Counted from the first letter of the stretch, positions 8,701 through 18,128 are shown. The stretch: DNA of 64,000 bases from Fidelibacterota bacterium (GCA_024277615.1 JAJRUW010000031.1:1-64000), one strand, 5' to 3'. The notes: generated from the sequence alone by a model not told the origin. Program-made: numbers and translations.

Positions 8701-9726
8701 ATAGACCAGTTTTGATCCGACAATACCGCAATCGGTATGTTCTTCGGCAAATTTGACGAGGGGAGTCAACCAGCCCGGCTGAACTTCAGTATCATTGTTG
8801 AGGCAAAAGAGATAATCACCCCGCGCAATTTCCGCCGCCTGGTTGTTCGCCATAACAAAACCCAGATTCTTTTGATTCGTGAGAATACGGATCCGGGGGT
8901 CCCTTTCCCTGGCCTCTTCAAGAAAGCCTGAGGTCCCGTCTGTGGATGCATTGTCCACTACAATTATTTCGTAATCAATGTATTTGGTGTTTTTTGCCAA
9001 AGCCTGCAAACACTGCTTTGTGTACTTCAGTTTGTTATAAACCGGTATGATTATGGAAACAATTTTACTTTTTCGTGCGCCGTTAAAATGGTTCAGGTTT
9101 GGATTGATGACTTGCCGCCCTATTTTAACCAGATCTTCGGAAGTATTCAGAAATTTGTTCAGTTCTGATAAAAGTAAAGCTTGTTCGTCGGTAAACAGAG
9201 CCTCATATTCAAGCTCCATGGTTTTGTAGTGCTCGGCGTATTTTTTTGCGCGCTCGTTGTAAATTTCAAAAAGTTCTTCCGATTTGGATTCGGAAAATGA
9301 ATTCCGGTTTCTGAGTGATGCAACAACAGCTTCTTTTTTTCTCTTTATGTAAAGAATTTTAGTATTATCGGGGAGTATCTTTTTCCACACCGGCAGGGTC
9401 AGACACATTCTGGGATCTTTAATAACAACTCTTTTCTGACCTTCATAATTTTGAAATACAACTTTGATCTGCGGGTTGATATGGATCTGTTCAATGGTGT
9501 CCTCGCTGGGGGGATTATCCCAGCTTCCCTGGCAAAGTTTTAAAATAATATCATTCGTTTCAACGACACTTATTTGTTCAAAAAAACCGTTCGGATTGTC
9601 ATCTGCCGGCTGCATTATATCTTTCTTTTCACCAACGAAATATCCCGCATTTGCCAGGATATTCGTCAGCATGGAGGTTCCGCTTCGATGCATTCCCAGA
9701 ACCAATACAAATTCAGTCTGACCCAT
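5764..9726 (-). CDS. Giant multidomain protein: sulfotransferase-like, GT2, GT4/GT1-like, second GT2, TPR (1320 aa)
   Basis: GMHRSGTSMLTN (PAPS-binding-like loop); VSIIIPVYNKLKYTKQCLQAL; LLFVGNFNHPPNKDAIEYF...; VSIIILTFNALEYTRKCVNSI; C-terminal TPRs. Confidence 0.85.
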   Translation of the reverse strand: MGQTEFVLVLGMHRSGTSMLTNILANAGYFVGEKKDIMQPADDNPNGFFEQISVVETNDIILKLCQGSWDNPPSEDTIEQIHINPQIKVVFQNYEGQKRVVIKDPRMCLTLPVWKKILPDNTKILYIKRKKEAVVASLRNRNSFSESKSEELFEIYNERAKKYAEHYKTMELEYEALFTDEQALLLSELNKFLNTSEDLVKIGRQVINPNLNHFNGARKSKIVSIIIPVYNKLKYTKQCLQALAKNTKYIDYEIIVVDNASTDGTSGFLEEARERDPRIRILTNQKNLGFVMANNQAAEIARGDYLFCLNNDTEVQPGWLTPLVKFAEEHTDCGIVGSKLVYPDNTLQEAGGIIFSDGNGWNYGRRQNVKDVRFNFIREVDYCSGAAILVRKSFWEKVGGFDSRYAPAYYEDTDLCFTARKEGYKVYYHPHSVVIHHEGKTAGTDLNSGYKKYQGINRKKFVAKWSDVLRNQKANDPANVLAASDRSSEKNILIIDPFLPLFDRASGSFRLLQILKSLKKQNFHITFIARNGAHFEKYQPLLEGLGIMTICGDILAMQAAGVDIKGQKANIRYDHLFKERFYDYAILDFWDLAAYYLPIIREYSPETKIIIDTVDVHFVRETREAELKHNKNLIVKALKNKKKELAIYEKADRLWVVTGADKKILEKYIHNVPIDIIPNIHPKINYIRKYEDTADLLFVGNFNHPPNKDAIEYFCNEVMPIILREIPDIKLQIVGNAADLAVSHLSGEHVAVTGYQEDLSPFLKAARLSVSPLRYGAGMKGKIGEAFSWGLPVITTSVGAEGMNIIDFEHALVADNSTDFAEKTVMAYKQKELWMKLSTGGKKLVEENWSPQAVHKNLVSAFKADTVRDTDTALVSIIILTFNALEYTRKCVNSIRKNTRYPYEIIFVDNASGDGTVKYLQELVEENENYKLIRNEVNKGFAAGNNQGVAAAEGKYVLMLNNDVLVGEGWLEGLVSAYEKNEAIGLIGPITNRASGRQMLTNIPYEEEREFYPFAKKIMDLNRDRITPRRRIAGLAMLSSRKIYREIGGFDEAFGLGNFEDDDFCLKISARGYAIMVHEGVYIHHFGSRTFKANKMDYSGSLKEKGKKFAEKWPAVNYRELLELENPLDEVIPRWIEAATQALIDGKTDTALDRFTDIVAIDPLCADARLGLILCNRQCGNLQAALEQIGELLDLYPNHAGALNQSGIIAAEMGDLPGAESLLQTALQADPQYLEVRRNLADVKFGLGNYDEGLQLLNTIVEKSPDDISTLLKLAEIAANAGKTEDSEFFAGRVLELMPDNPDALRFLQPLKETADIPGA

Positions 9727-9896
9727 ATTTATTATCCTCGTCGTGGTTTATAAAATGAAAAAATGATTATTGCATTAATTTGAAGAACGGACGAACAATC
9801 TTTTGTAAAAAATATCCCCAGCAGTACTTCCAGATCAGACCGCTCAAAGAATTTGCGCAGTAGGTGTGGCCCGCAGGTGTCTGCCAGCGATGCATA

Positions 9897-10130
9897 TCAG
9901 CTTTTTCCTCTGACATATTTTGCAAGCATATTCGACATTTCATCGTGAACCAGCAAGGCGGATTTATTCTCCTGCTGGATTCTGTTATAAACTTCTTCAC
10001 GGTGAATCGGGATATCCAGGGGAGCTTTAACTCCTATCTTGGTCTGCCCCGAGGGGCTCTCCAATACGGTGATAATAATATTGTTCCCGATTCTGATACT
10101 TTCACCTGACTTCCTTGTCAATACTAACAT
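9897..10130 (-). CDS. csrA: Carbon storage regulator CsrA
   Basis: MLVLTRKSGESIRIGNNIIITVLESPSGQTKIGVKAPLDIPIHREEVYNRIQQEN. Confidence 0.97.
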   Translation of the reverse strand: MLVLTRKSGESIRIGNNIIITVLESPSGQTKIGVKAPLDIPIHREEVYNRIQQENKSALLVHDEMSNMLAKYVRGKS

Positions 10131-10142
10131 TTGATAATCCTT

Positions 10143-10559
10143 TTAATTCAGTCCTTTGGCGAGTGAATATTCCAGAGGGAGTGTGGCATCCTCAAGTATG
10201 GCCTGAAAACCCTTTTTGGTTTCCAGGTTGATGACCAGCGGCGCGCGGGTATTAGCAGTCAATTCATGCGATTTATGATTAACCTTGAGAATGAGGAAAA
10301 CCAGTGCGTCTTTTTCATCATGGATATTCACTTTTCGAAGTTCCTTATCGGGAATCACGATTTTATCCTGAATAGCCAGGAATTTGACTTCAATAATGAG
10401 CATGGAGATGGCCGGCTCCTCCTCCGATTGCAGTACACAAAAAGGCTCATAATCATGCAGGGCGGATATTTTGAAATGTGTGAATACCTCAAACCCGGGC
10501 AGTCCGAAAGGAAATTCAATTTTAACTTCCTGGAAATGTTCGTCTCCGCCGAAGAGCAC
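10143..10559 (-). CDS. fliW: Flagellar assembly factor FliW
   Basis: FPFGLPGFEVFTHFKISALHDYEPFCVLQSEEEPAISMLII; GTG start; next to csrA. Confidence 0.95.
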   Translation of the reverse strand: MLFGGDEHFQEVKIEFPFGLPGFEVFTHFKISALHDYEPFCVLQSEEEPAISMLIIEVKFLAIQDKIVIPDKELRKVNIHDEKDALVFLILKVNHKSHELTANTRAPLVINLETKKGFQAILEDATLPLEYSLAKGLN

Positions 10560-10609
10560 TGAATTTGCCAGGTTCTGTTGCCGACTTTAAGGTGTATTTA
10601 TCTGTTCAT

Positions 10610-11488
10610 TCATTTTAAGAAATCCATTAAATTGGTTTGAATAACATCAGACATGGTCTGCAGCGCTGCCTGATACGCTACCTGCTGCGCATTGTATTTT
10701 GTGATGACTTCCGCCATATCAACATCTTCACTTTGTGAGAGATAGGAGGCAAGATTTACATTCGCGGTTTCTATCCGCTGATTGGTCAGGTCCAATTGGC
10801 TGGCGAGCGAGCCGACGCTTGTCACGAGTGACATGACCCTGTCGGAGGCCTCTGTCAGCAAATCAATTGTGTCCGTTACGGCGGCAGGGTCGTCTGCGTT
10901 CAGCGCATCCTTTAAGGCTATTATGGAATCAAACATCTGAGTTTCCATCAATTGCTGCCCGTTAATATTGACCGTGACCGAAGTATTGTCGTCAATTTTT
11001 CGGGTTATGGCTCCGTCATTCCCGGTGTACACAACTGATGTTCCATCGTATTGAAAGGGTTCTGTCTGTGTGCCGGTTCCTCCGAAAATATAACTGTCCA
11101 TTTGTCGGCTGTTGGCAATACTTATCATTTCCTGCAGGAGACCGTCCACTTCCTCAGCCATAGCGGCTCGCGTATCCGAATCAACACCGTCATCACTCCC
11201 CTGGATTGCACGATCTTTAACTTCAGATAATTTATTGTATAAATCGTTCAACCGATCTGAAGTTGCATCGGTCCACATGGTGCCGTTTGTGATATTTCTC
11301 AAATATTGGGCGTTTCTGCCAATGGCCAGCTTAAAGCGTGAAGCCGCTATGAACTGCCCCGGGTCATCCGAAGCCCGGTCCAGCCTTTTCCCGGAAGCAA
11401 TATTATTGTTCAGAGTGTTGAGTGATTCCTTTGCAGAGTTCAAACTGCTCAGGAGATTTCTGGTTAACATGGACTGTGTGACTCTCAT
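10610..11488 (-). CDS. flgL: Flagellar hook-associated protein FlgL
   Basis: MRVTQSMLTRNLLSSLNSAKESLNTLNNNIASGKRLDRASDDPGQF; adjacent to flgK. Confidence 0.95.
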   Translation of the reverse strand: MRVTQSMLTRNLLSSLNSAKESLNTLNNNIASGKRLDRASDDPGQFIAASRFKLAIGRNAQYLRNITNGTMWTDATSDRLNDLYNKLSEVKDRAIQGSDDGVDSDTRAAMAEEVDGLLQEMISIANSRQMDSYIFGGTGTQTEPFQYDGTSVVYTGNDGAITRKIDDNTSVTVNINGQQLMETQMFDSIIALKDALNADDPAAVTDTIDLLTEASDRVMSLVTSVGSLASQLDLTNQRIETANVNLASYLSQSEDVDMAEVITKYNAQQVAYQAALQTMSDVIQTNLMDFLK

Positions 11489-11547
11489 TTCATTCCCCTT
11501 TTTCCATCCTCACAAATGATGTCGTATCCTGCATGCCTAAGGCTGTT

Positions 11548-12912
11548 CTAAATCATGTTGAGTACGGTATTCATCAGGTCGTCAACGGTCGAAATGATCC
11601 GTGCTGCCGCCTGATATCCCTTTTCATATTCCACCATACGGGTCATCTCCTCATCCAGGGATACGCCGGATACCGCATCCCGCTGATTCTGCAGACTCTG
11701 TACGAGCATATCCTGGTTACTTCTCAGGGAGGAGGCCTCCTGAACCTGATGACCGATATGCCCTATGAGGGCCTGATAGAAATCGGTAACCGTCGTTCCT
11801 CCCACAATACTCCCGGACTGGAGATCGGAGATAGACTGGGCCACACTTCCGTCGCCCGGTGTATCGGCTGCCGGCGATGTGGCAATCAAGCCCATATCAT
11901 CCAGTATGTCCTGACTTACCTTAATATTCCCGGCATCCGTGCTGTCAGCGGAGAAAAAATCGATCCCCGTGACTCCATCCGTGTTGAAACCACTGCGGTG
12001 AATCGAATTCACCTGCTCAGAGATAGATGCAGCCAATTCATTTAATCTTGACAGATAATCGGGAATTCTTTCGTTAGCCGTTTCCAGCAGACTCCCTATT
12101 TCTCCGGAGGTGATATTTATTGCATGATCCCCCTCCGAAAGTTTTATAGCAACGGATTTGACACCGTCTGTATTCGTTACATCAGCCTGCAGGTGGTTTT
12201 GGAAATCACCGCTGAGCAGGACGGTGCCATTCGTGGACAGTACCAGCTGCCCGTTCTGGTCCTCGTGGACATCCAGGTTTATGAGGTTTGAAAGATTGCT
12301 GATCAGTGTGTCCCTTTGGTCGAGTAATTCAAAGGAACCTCCTGAAGCGATTCCCTCATTGACGGATTTCAACTCATCCAATATCTGGTTCACTTCACCA
12401 ACTTTCTGCAGGATATCATTAGCAGTCTGATTATTCTTCTCGACCAAATCAGTGTGGATCCTGTTGAAAGTTGAAGCCAGTTGAATACCTTTGTCTTTGA
12501 CATTACCTTTTAAGGACAGATTCTCCGGTTCATTCGCCAGGTCATTCCAGGAATTCCAGAATGCTTCCATCACATTCGACAGCGCCGAATCATCCGGTTC
12601 GCCGAAAATATTTTCAATCTGGGTTAGACTGGTCTCATCGGTATAATATTTACCGCGGGACTGGTACTCCAGATTAATCTGATGTTCGATAAAACGCTCG
12701 CGTATGTGTATCGCTTCTCCCTGTGTGTACATGCCGTTTAGTTTACTGAAACCCAGAAATGCCCTCGAAGATGTGACATCGGACAGATTCACCTGCTGGC
12801 GCCGATATCCCTGTGTATTCACATTTGCAATATTATTTGCAGTAATACCAATCGCCCGCTGCTGTGCGAGCAGGCTTTGTTTCGAAATATTCAGCAATTT
12901 TAGCAGTGACAT
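11548..12912 (-). CDS. flgK: Flagellar hook-associated protein FlgK
   Basis: AIGITANNIANVNTQGYRRQQVNLSD; C-terminal EMTRMVEYEKGYQAAARIISTVDDLMNTVLNMI. Confidence 0.96.
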   Translation of the reverse strand: MSLLKLLNISKQSLLAQQRAIGITANNIANVNTQGYRRQQVNLSDVTSSRAFLGFSKLNGMYTQGEAIHIRERFIEHQINLEYQSRGKYYTDETSLTQIENIFGEPDDSALSNVMEAFWNSWNDLANEPENLSLKGNVKDKGIQLASTFNRIHTDLVEKNNQTANDILQKVGEVNQILDELKSVNEGIASGGSFELLDQRDTLISNLSNLINLDVHEDQNGQLVLSTNGTVLLSGDFQNHLQADVTNTDGVKSVAIKLSEGDHAINITSGEIGSLLETANERIPDYLSRLNELAASISEQVNSIHRSGFNTDGVTGIDFFSADSTDAGNIKVSQDILDDMGLIATSPAADTPGDGSVAQSISDLQSGSIVGGTTVTDFYQALIGHIGHQVQEASSLRSNQDMLVQSLQNQRDAVSGVSLDEEMTRMVEYEKGYQAAARIISTVDDLMNTVLNMI

Positions 12913-12922
12913 TTGAATTTCC

Positions 12923-13447
12923 TTAAATCGTACAATTTAGAATTTTGTTTTCCTTTTCCAGGTTTTTAGCAAAGCCGTCGTTATCATATAATTTGGGGGC
13001 GTCTTTATCGGATTTCAGAAAGATATTGATCAGCCCTTTAATATGTGAGATGGATGAATTGAGTAAAAAACTGTTTTCGCTGTTCAGTTTTGTTATCCTG
13101 TCAATTTCTTTTTTAAGGTGATAGCGTAAATTTGACAGCTGGGTTTTATAGGTCTCATCTGCCACTGAAATGATCTCCGAAAGACGCGGAACCGGACCAG
13201 CGCTCCCGGAGATTTGCAAATAATCCGACATGAGGGCTTTACGCAGTTCAGCTTCTTTAAATCCTGATTTCACCAGTTTTTGTTCTTCCTCTACGCATGA
13301 ATGGAGGGTTTCAAGGTCACCGTCAATTATGGCCTTTTGTTTCTTTTTGAGGGTGGCATTCAGTTGTCGATAGGTTTCGGTTTCTTTTTTGAGACCCTCG
13401 ATCAGCCGCCTGCAGAAAATCTGGTAGTCAGATATCGTCTCCGTCAT
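12923..13447 (-). CDS. flgN: FlgN-like flagellar export chaperone
   Basis: Helical protein of FlgN type located between flgJ and flgK. Confidence 0.65.
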   Translation of the reverse strand: MTETISDYQIFCRRLIEGLKKETETYRQLNATLKKKQKAIIDGDLETLHSCVEEEQKLVKSGFKEAELRKALMSDYLQISGSAGPVPRLSEIISVADETYKTQLSNLRYHLKKEIDRITKLNSENSFLLNSSISHIKGLINIFLKSDKDAPKLYDNDGFAKNLEKENKILNCTI

Positions 13448-13857
13448 TTTGAATCTTCCTTAATTGTTGAGAAATTCATCGTTTCCAGCAGATTAAACCG
13501 ATCTGTCGCTGTATCTGCTTCGATTTCATCTAAGTTTACAGAGGACACTTCATCTGAAAGTGATTCGTATATCATCCTGGAAAGACCGACACCCCCCTGA
13601 TCTGCAATGGCATCACCCAAAACAGTGCTGAACATCATTGAGGATAAAGTATTTTTTGTCCCGCCCAGGCTGCTTTCGGGAATGGTTTTTTCCATGGCTT
13701 TGATCATTTGCGTTATGAAAACGGCTTCCAGTTGACGACTTTGTTTTAGTAATTCAGCCTCTTTGGAAGCAGCGGCACCTTTTCCAGAATTTTTTTGTCC
13801 CGCAGATAATGCACTTTTTCCCGGATTCACGGTAGTTGTTGTACTGGTTATTTTCAT
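13444..13857 (-). CDS. flgJ: FlgJ-type rod-binding protein (no muramidase domain)
   Basis: LKQSRQLEAVFITQMIKAMEKTIPES...MMFSTVLGDAIADQGGVGLSRMIYESL. Confidence 0.88.
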   Translation of the reverse strand: MKITSTTTTVNPGKSALSAGQKNSGKGAAASKEAELLKQSRQLEAVFITQMIKAMEKTIPESSLGGTKNTLSSMMFSTVLGDAIADQGGVGLSRMIYESLSDEVSSVNLDEIEADTATDRFNLLETMNFSTIKEDSK

Positions 13858-13866
13858 TTTGATGTT

Positions 13867-15030
13867 TTACATAATGATCAATTTTGCGTTCAAAGCGCCT
13901 GCAACCTTCAGCGCCTGAAAGATTGCGATTATGTCTCTTGGTTTCACACCCATTTCGTTCAGGGCAGCTGCCAGGTCACTAACAGATGTTGTTTCCGGAA
14001 CCACTGCCGCTGTACTGGCTTCTTCATCAACAGAGGTCTTCGTGATTGGAACAACAACCGTTTCTCCTGCATTGCTGAAAGATGCACCGGGTTGTGAAAT
14101 GATAGGTCTCTGGCTGGTGTGGATAGTCAGATTCCCATGGGAAACCATTACTTCTGATATCCTCACATTCCCGCCGGCGACTATCGTTCCGGTGCGTTCA
14201 TTGATCACGACCCGTGCTTCTATGTCGGGATCGACCCACAAGGTTTCGACATCCGCAATGAAAAAAACCAGTTTTTCCACAGTGTCAATAGAATCAGGAT
14301 GCGTCAATTCAACCACACCGGAGTTGAGCGGATGCGCCAACCAGGCTTTAGTTGATTTGTCGTTCACAGCTCCTGCAGTGTAAGCACCGTATTGCAGATT
14401 GATTTCATCTGCTATGCGGCTTGCCGTGACAAAATCCGGATCCGTAAGTAATAATCGTACGGGTTTTTCCAGACTGAAATCGGTTTGTTGCAGTGTGGTC
14501 TTCAGTGTGGCTCCGTTGGGTACTCTGCCCACGAGGGCATGGTTCTTACGCAGTTTCTCACCTGCCACTGTTTCAATATTATATCCTCCAATGCTCACGG
14601 CCCCCTGAGCCTGGGCATAATAGGTGCCGTCCATGCCCATCAAAGGTGTCATCAGCAGGACTCCTCCTTCTAAACTGGTAGCATCGCCAAGCGATGAAAC
14701 CGTAACATCAAATTGTGTCCCCACCCTGCCGAACACCGGTGTTTTGGAAGATACCATCACGGCGGCCACATTTCGGGTCCTTAAATTCCCCGGGGGAATC
14801 GTAATGCCGAATTTCTCCAGCATATTACTGATGGTCTGCACCGTAAACGCCGAGCCTCTGCTTCCGGACGAGCGGTCACCGGTACCGTTGAGTCCGATGA
14901 CAAGCCCATAGCCTATCAAAGAGATTTGATTGGTATTTTCAATGGTGGTAATATCCTTAAGTCTGACTCTCGATGGCAGCAAAGTGACCAGCAGGAGGAT
15001 GAGAACCAGTTGCCGAACTGCCCGTTTCAT
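13867..15030 (-). CDS. flgI: Flagellar P-ring protein FlgI
   Basis: RLKDITTIENTNQISLIGYGLVIGLNGTGDRS...TVQTISNMLEKFGITIP. Confidence 0.97.
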   Translation of the reverse strand: MKRAVRQLVLILLLVTLLPSRVRLKDITTIENTNQISLIGYGLVIGLNGTGDRSSGSRGSAFTVQTISNMLEKFGITIPPGNLRTRNVAAVMVSSKTPVFGRVGTQFDVTVSSLGDATSLEGGVLLMTPLMGMDGTYYAQAQGAVSIGGYNIETVAGEKLRKNHALVGRVPNGATLKTTLQQTDFSLEKPVRLLLTDPDFVTASRIADEINLQYGAYTAGAVNDKSTKAWLAHPLNSGVVELTHPDSIDTVEKLVFFIADVETLWVDPDIEARVVINERTGTIVAGGNVRISEVMVSHGNLTIHTSQRPIISQPGASFSNAGETVVVPITKTSVDEEASTAAVVPETTSVSDLAAALNEMGVKPRDIIAIFQALKVAGALNAKLIIM

Positions 15031-15032
15031 AG

Positions 15033-15662
15033 TTATTTGAGCCCTCCGGCAAAGGCAAGTCCCAGCAAGCCAAGAGCTAAAACAGTGGTCGTCCAGCGTT
15101 TCATCGTACCCGGTTTCATGATTTTGTTGGCTAAACCTGATTTTTTATATCGAATTTGTGCATCTGCGATTTTATATGAGTAAACCGTATTATCTGATCG
15201 GATATCCCGCGGTCTGACGGTTCCATCGAGCTCCATAAGATTTTTTTCACCGTTAACCTCAACGGTTCTTTTGCCGTGAATCCTGAACAAACCCCCCGGT
15301 GTCACTTCGGTAATGGTTACGGATAATTTGCCCAAAAGCTGATCCTGCTGTGAAGTTTTGGCAATACCGTCATGGCGGCCTCCCAGGTTGCCCGAAGCGC
15401 TAAACAACGGCAGGAATCCGGTCCCGCTGCCGAACTGTCCGGATACCGACCCGTCCACCGAGGAGGTCGTAGTGGTCGAACTGTTAATCTTTGATTCCTG
15501 TGAAGCATTTGCATTCTCGACGATAAGTACGGTTATCACATCTCCGGTTTGTCTGGCTTTGTGATCGGAATAGAGTGATGTCCCGATATTCATTGACTGG
15601 CCGAATAAACCAATCGAAACAAAACCTATCAGATATATCAATAATTGCTTTTTCATGCTCAT
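15033..15662 (-). CDS. flgH: Flagellar L-ring protein FlgH
   Basis: SLYSDHKARQTGDVITVLIVENANASQES...VNGEKNLMELDGTVRPRDI. Confidence 0.95.
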   Translation of the reverse strand: MSMKKQLLIYLIGFVSIGLFGQSMNIGTSLYSDHKARQTGDVITVLIVENANASQESKINSSTTTTSSVDGSVSGQFGSGTGFLPLFSASGNLGGRHDGIAKTSQQDQLLGKLSVTITEVTPGGLFRIHGKRTVEVNGEKNLMELDGTVRPRDIRSDNTVYSYKIADAQIRYKKSGLANKIMKPGTMKRWTTTVLALGLLGLAFAGGLK

Positions 15663-16366
15663 TATCTCATTTTAACAATAACATTGTCAGGTGTGATTAG
15701 AATGCCTGCCAGCTTCTTGCCTGTTTTCAGACAGGTTACTTCAATCTCGTCTCCCACTGCGGCTTCATGCCGGAGCACCCCAGGTGTGGTGATTGTAAGG
15801 CTGCCTGTTACCAGGCTGATGTTGACTTTATCTCCTTTATCGGCATCAGCAGGGTCTTTCAACATTGAACCTGCCAGTATCTTGCCTTTAGGGATCATTT
15901 GTCTAGCAACTTTTCCGATGACCAAATCCGGGCTGCGGAAGATTCTGTCAAACTGATCGTGGAGCGAAACTTCTGATAAAATGAGCTCATCCTCTCTGAT
16001 GAGTTCTCCCCGCCGGATTCTAACTCGTGACTGTACTACAGGAATCCGGATTGTAACGTCCAAAACCAGTGGTACCTTACTGATTAGAAGTTCATTTTGG
16101 GAAACAGAAATCCACACTGTCTGATAGCCGGGTCTAACCGGCGGACGCTGCACTTCCACTGAAATTTCAAAATCATCATCAGGGAGTGTTAATTCCTGAA
16201 TATGGCGGTATTCCAAAGTAATCGACGACTCCGGAACCGACAGGTTCTCTGAAAAAAAGTTGACCAGTTCTTCCCGAATCAGAGACGGTAAGTGCAACCG
16301 TTGCCCTGGCATTGTGTACACTAGACTTAAAAAGGAGAAAACAAGAAGAACTGGTCTTAAACGCAT
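15662..16366 (-). CDS. flgA: Flagellar basal body P-ring formation protein FlgA
   Basis: C-terminal SAF-type domain with VIGKVARQMIPKGKILAGSML...; located between flgG and flgH. Confidence 0.9.
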   Translation of the reverse strand: MRLRPVLLVFSFLSLVYTMPGQRLHLPSLIREELVNFFSENLSVPESSITLEYRHIQELTLPDDDFEISVEVQRPPVRPGYQTVWISVSQNELLISKVPLVLDVTIRIPVVQSRVRIRRGELIREDELILSEVSLHDQFDRIFRSPDLVIGKVARQMIPKGKILAGSMLKDPADADKGDKVNISLVTGSLTITTPGVLRHEAAVGDEIEVTCLKTGKKLAGILITPDNVIVKMR

Positions 16367-16375
16367 AATTAGGAG

Positions 16376-17164
16376 TTATCGTTTAATATTATTGGTAATG
16401 GCAAGTAGTTCGTCTGCGGTTTTTACCGCTTTCGAGTTAATCTCGTAAGCCCGCTGCGAGACAATCAGACTGATCATTTCCTGTACGACATCGACATTCG
16501 ATTTTTCGAGATATCCCTGCAGGGTCGTACCGAATCCGGAGTCACCCGGAATGCCATAAGAAGCCCGTCCCGAACTTTCGGTTTCGGTGTAAAGATTCCC
16601 TCCAACTGCTTTGAGACCTGCCGGGTTCATGAAGGTTGCCAGTTCAATTTGACCTATCTCTTCCGGGTCCACCTGTCCATCTATGATGACTGAGACTGTC
16701 CCGTCCTGCGCTATATTGATACTGGCCGTATCCTCCGGTATTGTCAATTCGGGATAAACCGAAAGACCTGTAGTGGTGACCACATTCCCCTGGGCATTGA
16801 CCCGAAAGGTCCCGTCCCGGGTATATGAGATTGTGCCGTCTGTATTCAAAATCTGGAAAAAACCTCTTCCGTTGATTGCGACATCCAGAGAATTGCCGGT
16901 CTCGCTGACATCTCCCTGAGTAAACGAACGATATGTGGAAACCGGCCGGTTGCCTGATCCGATTTCCAGAGCGCCGGGTTTTTCATGCCCCACACTCCCG
17001 TCTGCCGAACCCGTTTGAATTGTATTGTACAGAAGGTCCTGAAATTCAATATTGGTCTTTTTATAACCAGTTGTGTTCACATTGGCGAGATTGTTTGAGA
17101 TGACATCAACATTGAGTTGCTGACCTGCCATGCCAAGTGCTGCGATTCTCAGTGATCTGAACAT
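16376..17164 (-). CDS. flgG: Flagellar distal rod protein FlgG
   Basis: MFRSLRIAALGMAGQQLNVDVISNNLANVNTTGYKKTNIEFQDLLYNTIQ. Confidence 0.97.
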   Translation of the reverse strand: MFRSLRIAALGMAGQQLNVDVISNNLANVNTTGYKKTNIEFQDLLYNTIQTGSADGSVGHEKPGALEIGSGNRPVSTYRSFTQGDVSETGNSLDVAINGRGFFQILNTDGTISYTRDGTFRVNAQGNVVTTTGLSVYPELTIPEDTASINIAQDGTVSVIIDGQVDPEEIGQIELATFMNPAGLKAVGGNLYTETESSGRASYGIPGDSGFGTTLQGYLEKSNVDVVQEMISLIVSQRAYEINSKAVKTADELLAITNNIKR

Positions 17165-17222
17165 AATATGCTTTCCTTTTTAAAATTGGTCCGTTAAATA
17201 TCAGCTTTGTGCCAAATCCGGT

Positions 17223-17927
17223 TTAATAGCGCGATATTTCGTTGGCGGCTTTGCCTTCGGCACGATCGATTGTAGTGATGGCCCGCTGCGAACTTTCAAA
17301 ATTCCGCTGAAGTTCAATCAATTTCACCATTTCCTGCAGGGGATTTACATTCGAACCCTCCAGCTTTCCCTGCTGAAGGTCGGGCTCATCCAGGACTTCC
17401 GGAACCATACGGGGATCTGCCGCAAACAAATTTTGACCTTTTTTCTGAAGTCCTTTATAGTCGTCAAAATCCACAATTTTGAGATTACCGGCATAGTCAT
17501 CGTCAATGTAAATCTCGCCATGATCTGAAATTAAAATCTCACCCACCGTTAAATCTCCCCGCGACAGATTGATCTCACCACCGTCTCCCAAAACAGGCAG
17601 TCCGTCTGATGTCTGCAGAATGCCGTAACTGCTGATGTTAAAATGGCCGTTGCGGGTATAAAATTCCTGACCATCTTTGAGAATTGTAAAAAAACCCCTG
17701 CCCCGTATGGCAATATCCAGTGGATTATCGGTTGTTTCTAGCTGACCCTGGCTGAAGTTTGTTTTAACCTCTACTTGCAGCTTAACGGAATCCTTTACAA
17801 GTTGAGCGAATGCGATATCTTTCTTATAACCGGTAGTATTTATGTTGGCCAGATTATTGGCAGTAATATCGTTTTTGTAAACCTGAGCCGTCATAGTATT
17901 TTTCAGTCGTTCTAAATCAATTCTCAT
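17223..17927 (-). CDS. flgF: Flagellar proximal rod protein FlgF (FlgG-family)
   Basis: ANNLANINTTGYKKDIAFAQLV...NPLDIAIRGRGFFTIL...EMVKLIELQRNFESSQRAI. Confidence 0.9.
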   Translation of the reverse strand: MRIDLERLKNTMTAQVYKNDITANNLANINTTGYKKDIAFAQLVKDSVKLQVEVKTNFSQGQLETTDNPLDIAIRGRGFFTILKDGQEFYTRNGHFNISSYGILQTSDGLPVLGDGGEINLSRGDLTVGEILISDHGEIYIDDDYAGNLKIVDFDDYKGLQKKGQNLFAADPRMVPEVLDEPDLQQGKLEGSNVNPLQEMVKLIELQRNFESSQRAITTIDRAEGKAANEISRY

Positions 17928-17957
17928 CGTATTACCTCTTTACCCGGGGACACACTT

Positions 17958-17973
17958 CGCAAGAACAATGCCA
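17958..17973 (-). promoter_or_regulatory. Sigma54-type promoter for flgF operon
   Basis: Minus strand TGGCATTGTTCTTGCG: GG-N10-GC; about 20-nt leader with GAGGTAATACG before ATG at 17927. Confidence 0.72.
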
Positions 17974-18128
17974 GCCTTCCAGGGCTTACTCTTATGTTCC
18001 CTGCAACAGCGGCGCATACATCAAACCTTTATGTATATGATGTTAATATTTTATACTTTATGAAATATTTTTCTTTTATCCGGATAATGCTGTTAGCACA
18101 TGCGATGACTGCTGTTTAAAATCTGTAA

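Noticed and set aside
9767-10000. 77-aa minus-strand ORF overlapping csrA
   Set aside because: Out of frame with csrA and without SD or family match.
10555-10572. TGGCAAATTCAGTGC as a sigma54 promoter for fliW
   Set aside because: Keeps GG-N10-GC but overlaps the fliW GTG start, so it cannot serve that start; likely chance.
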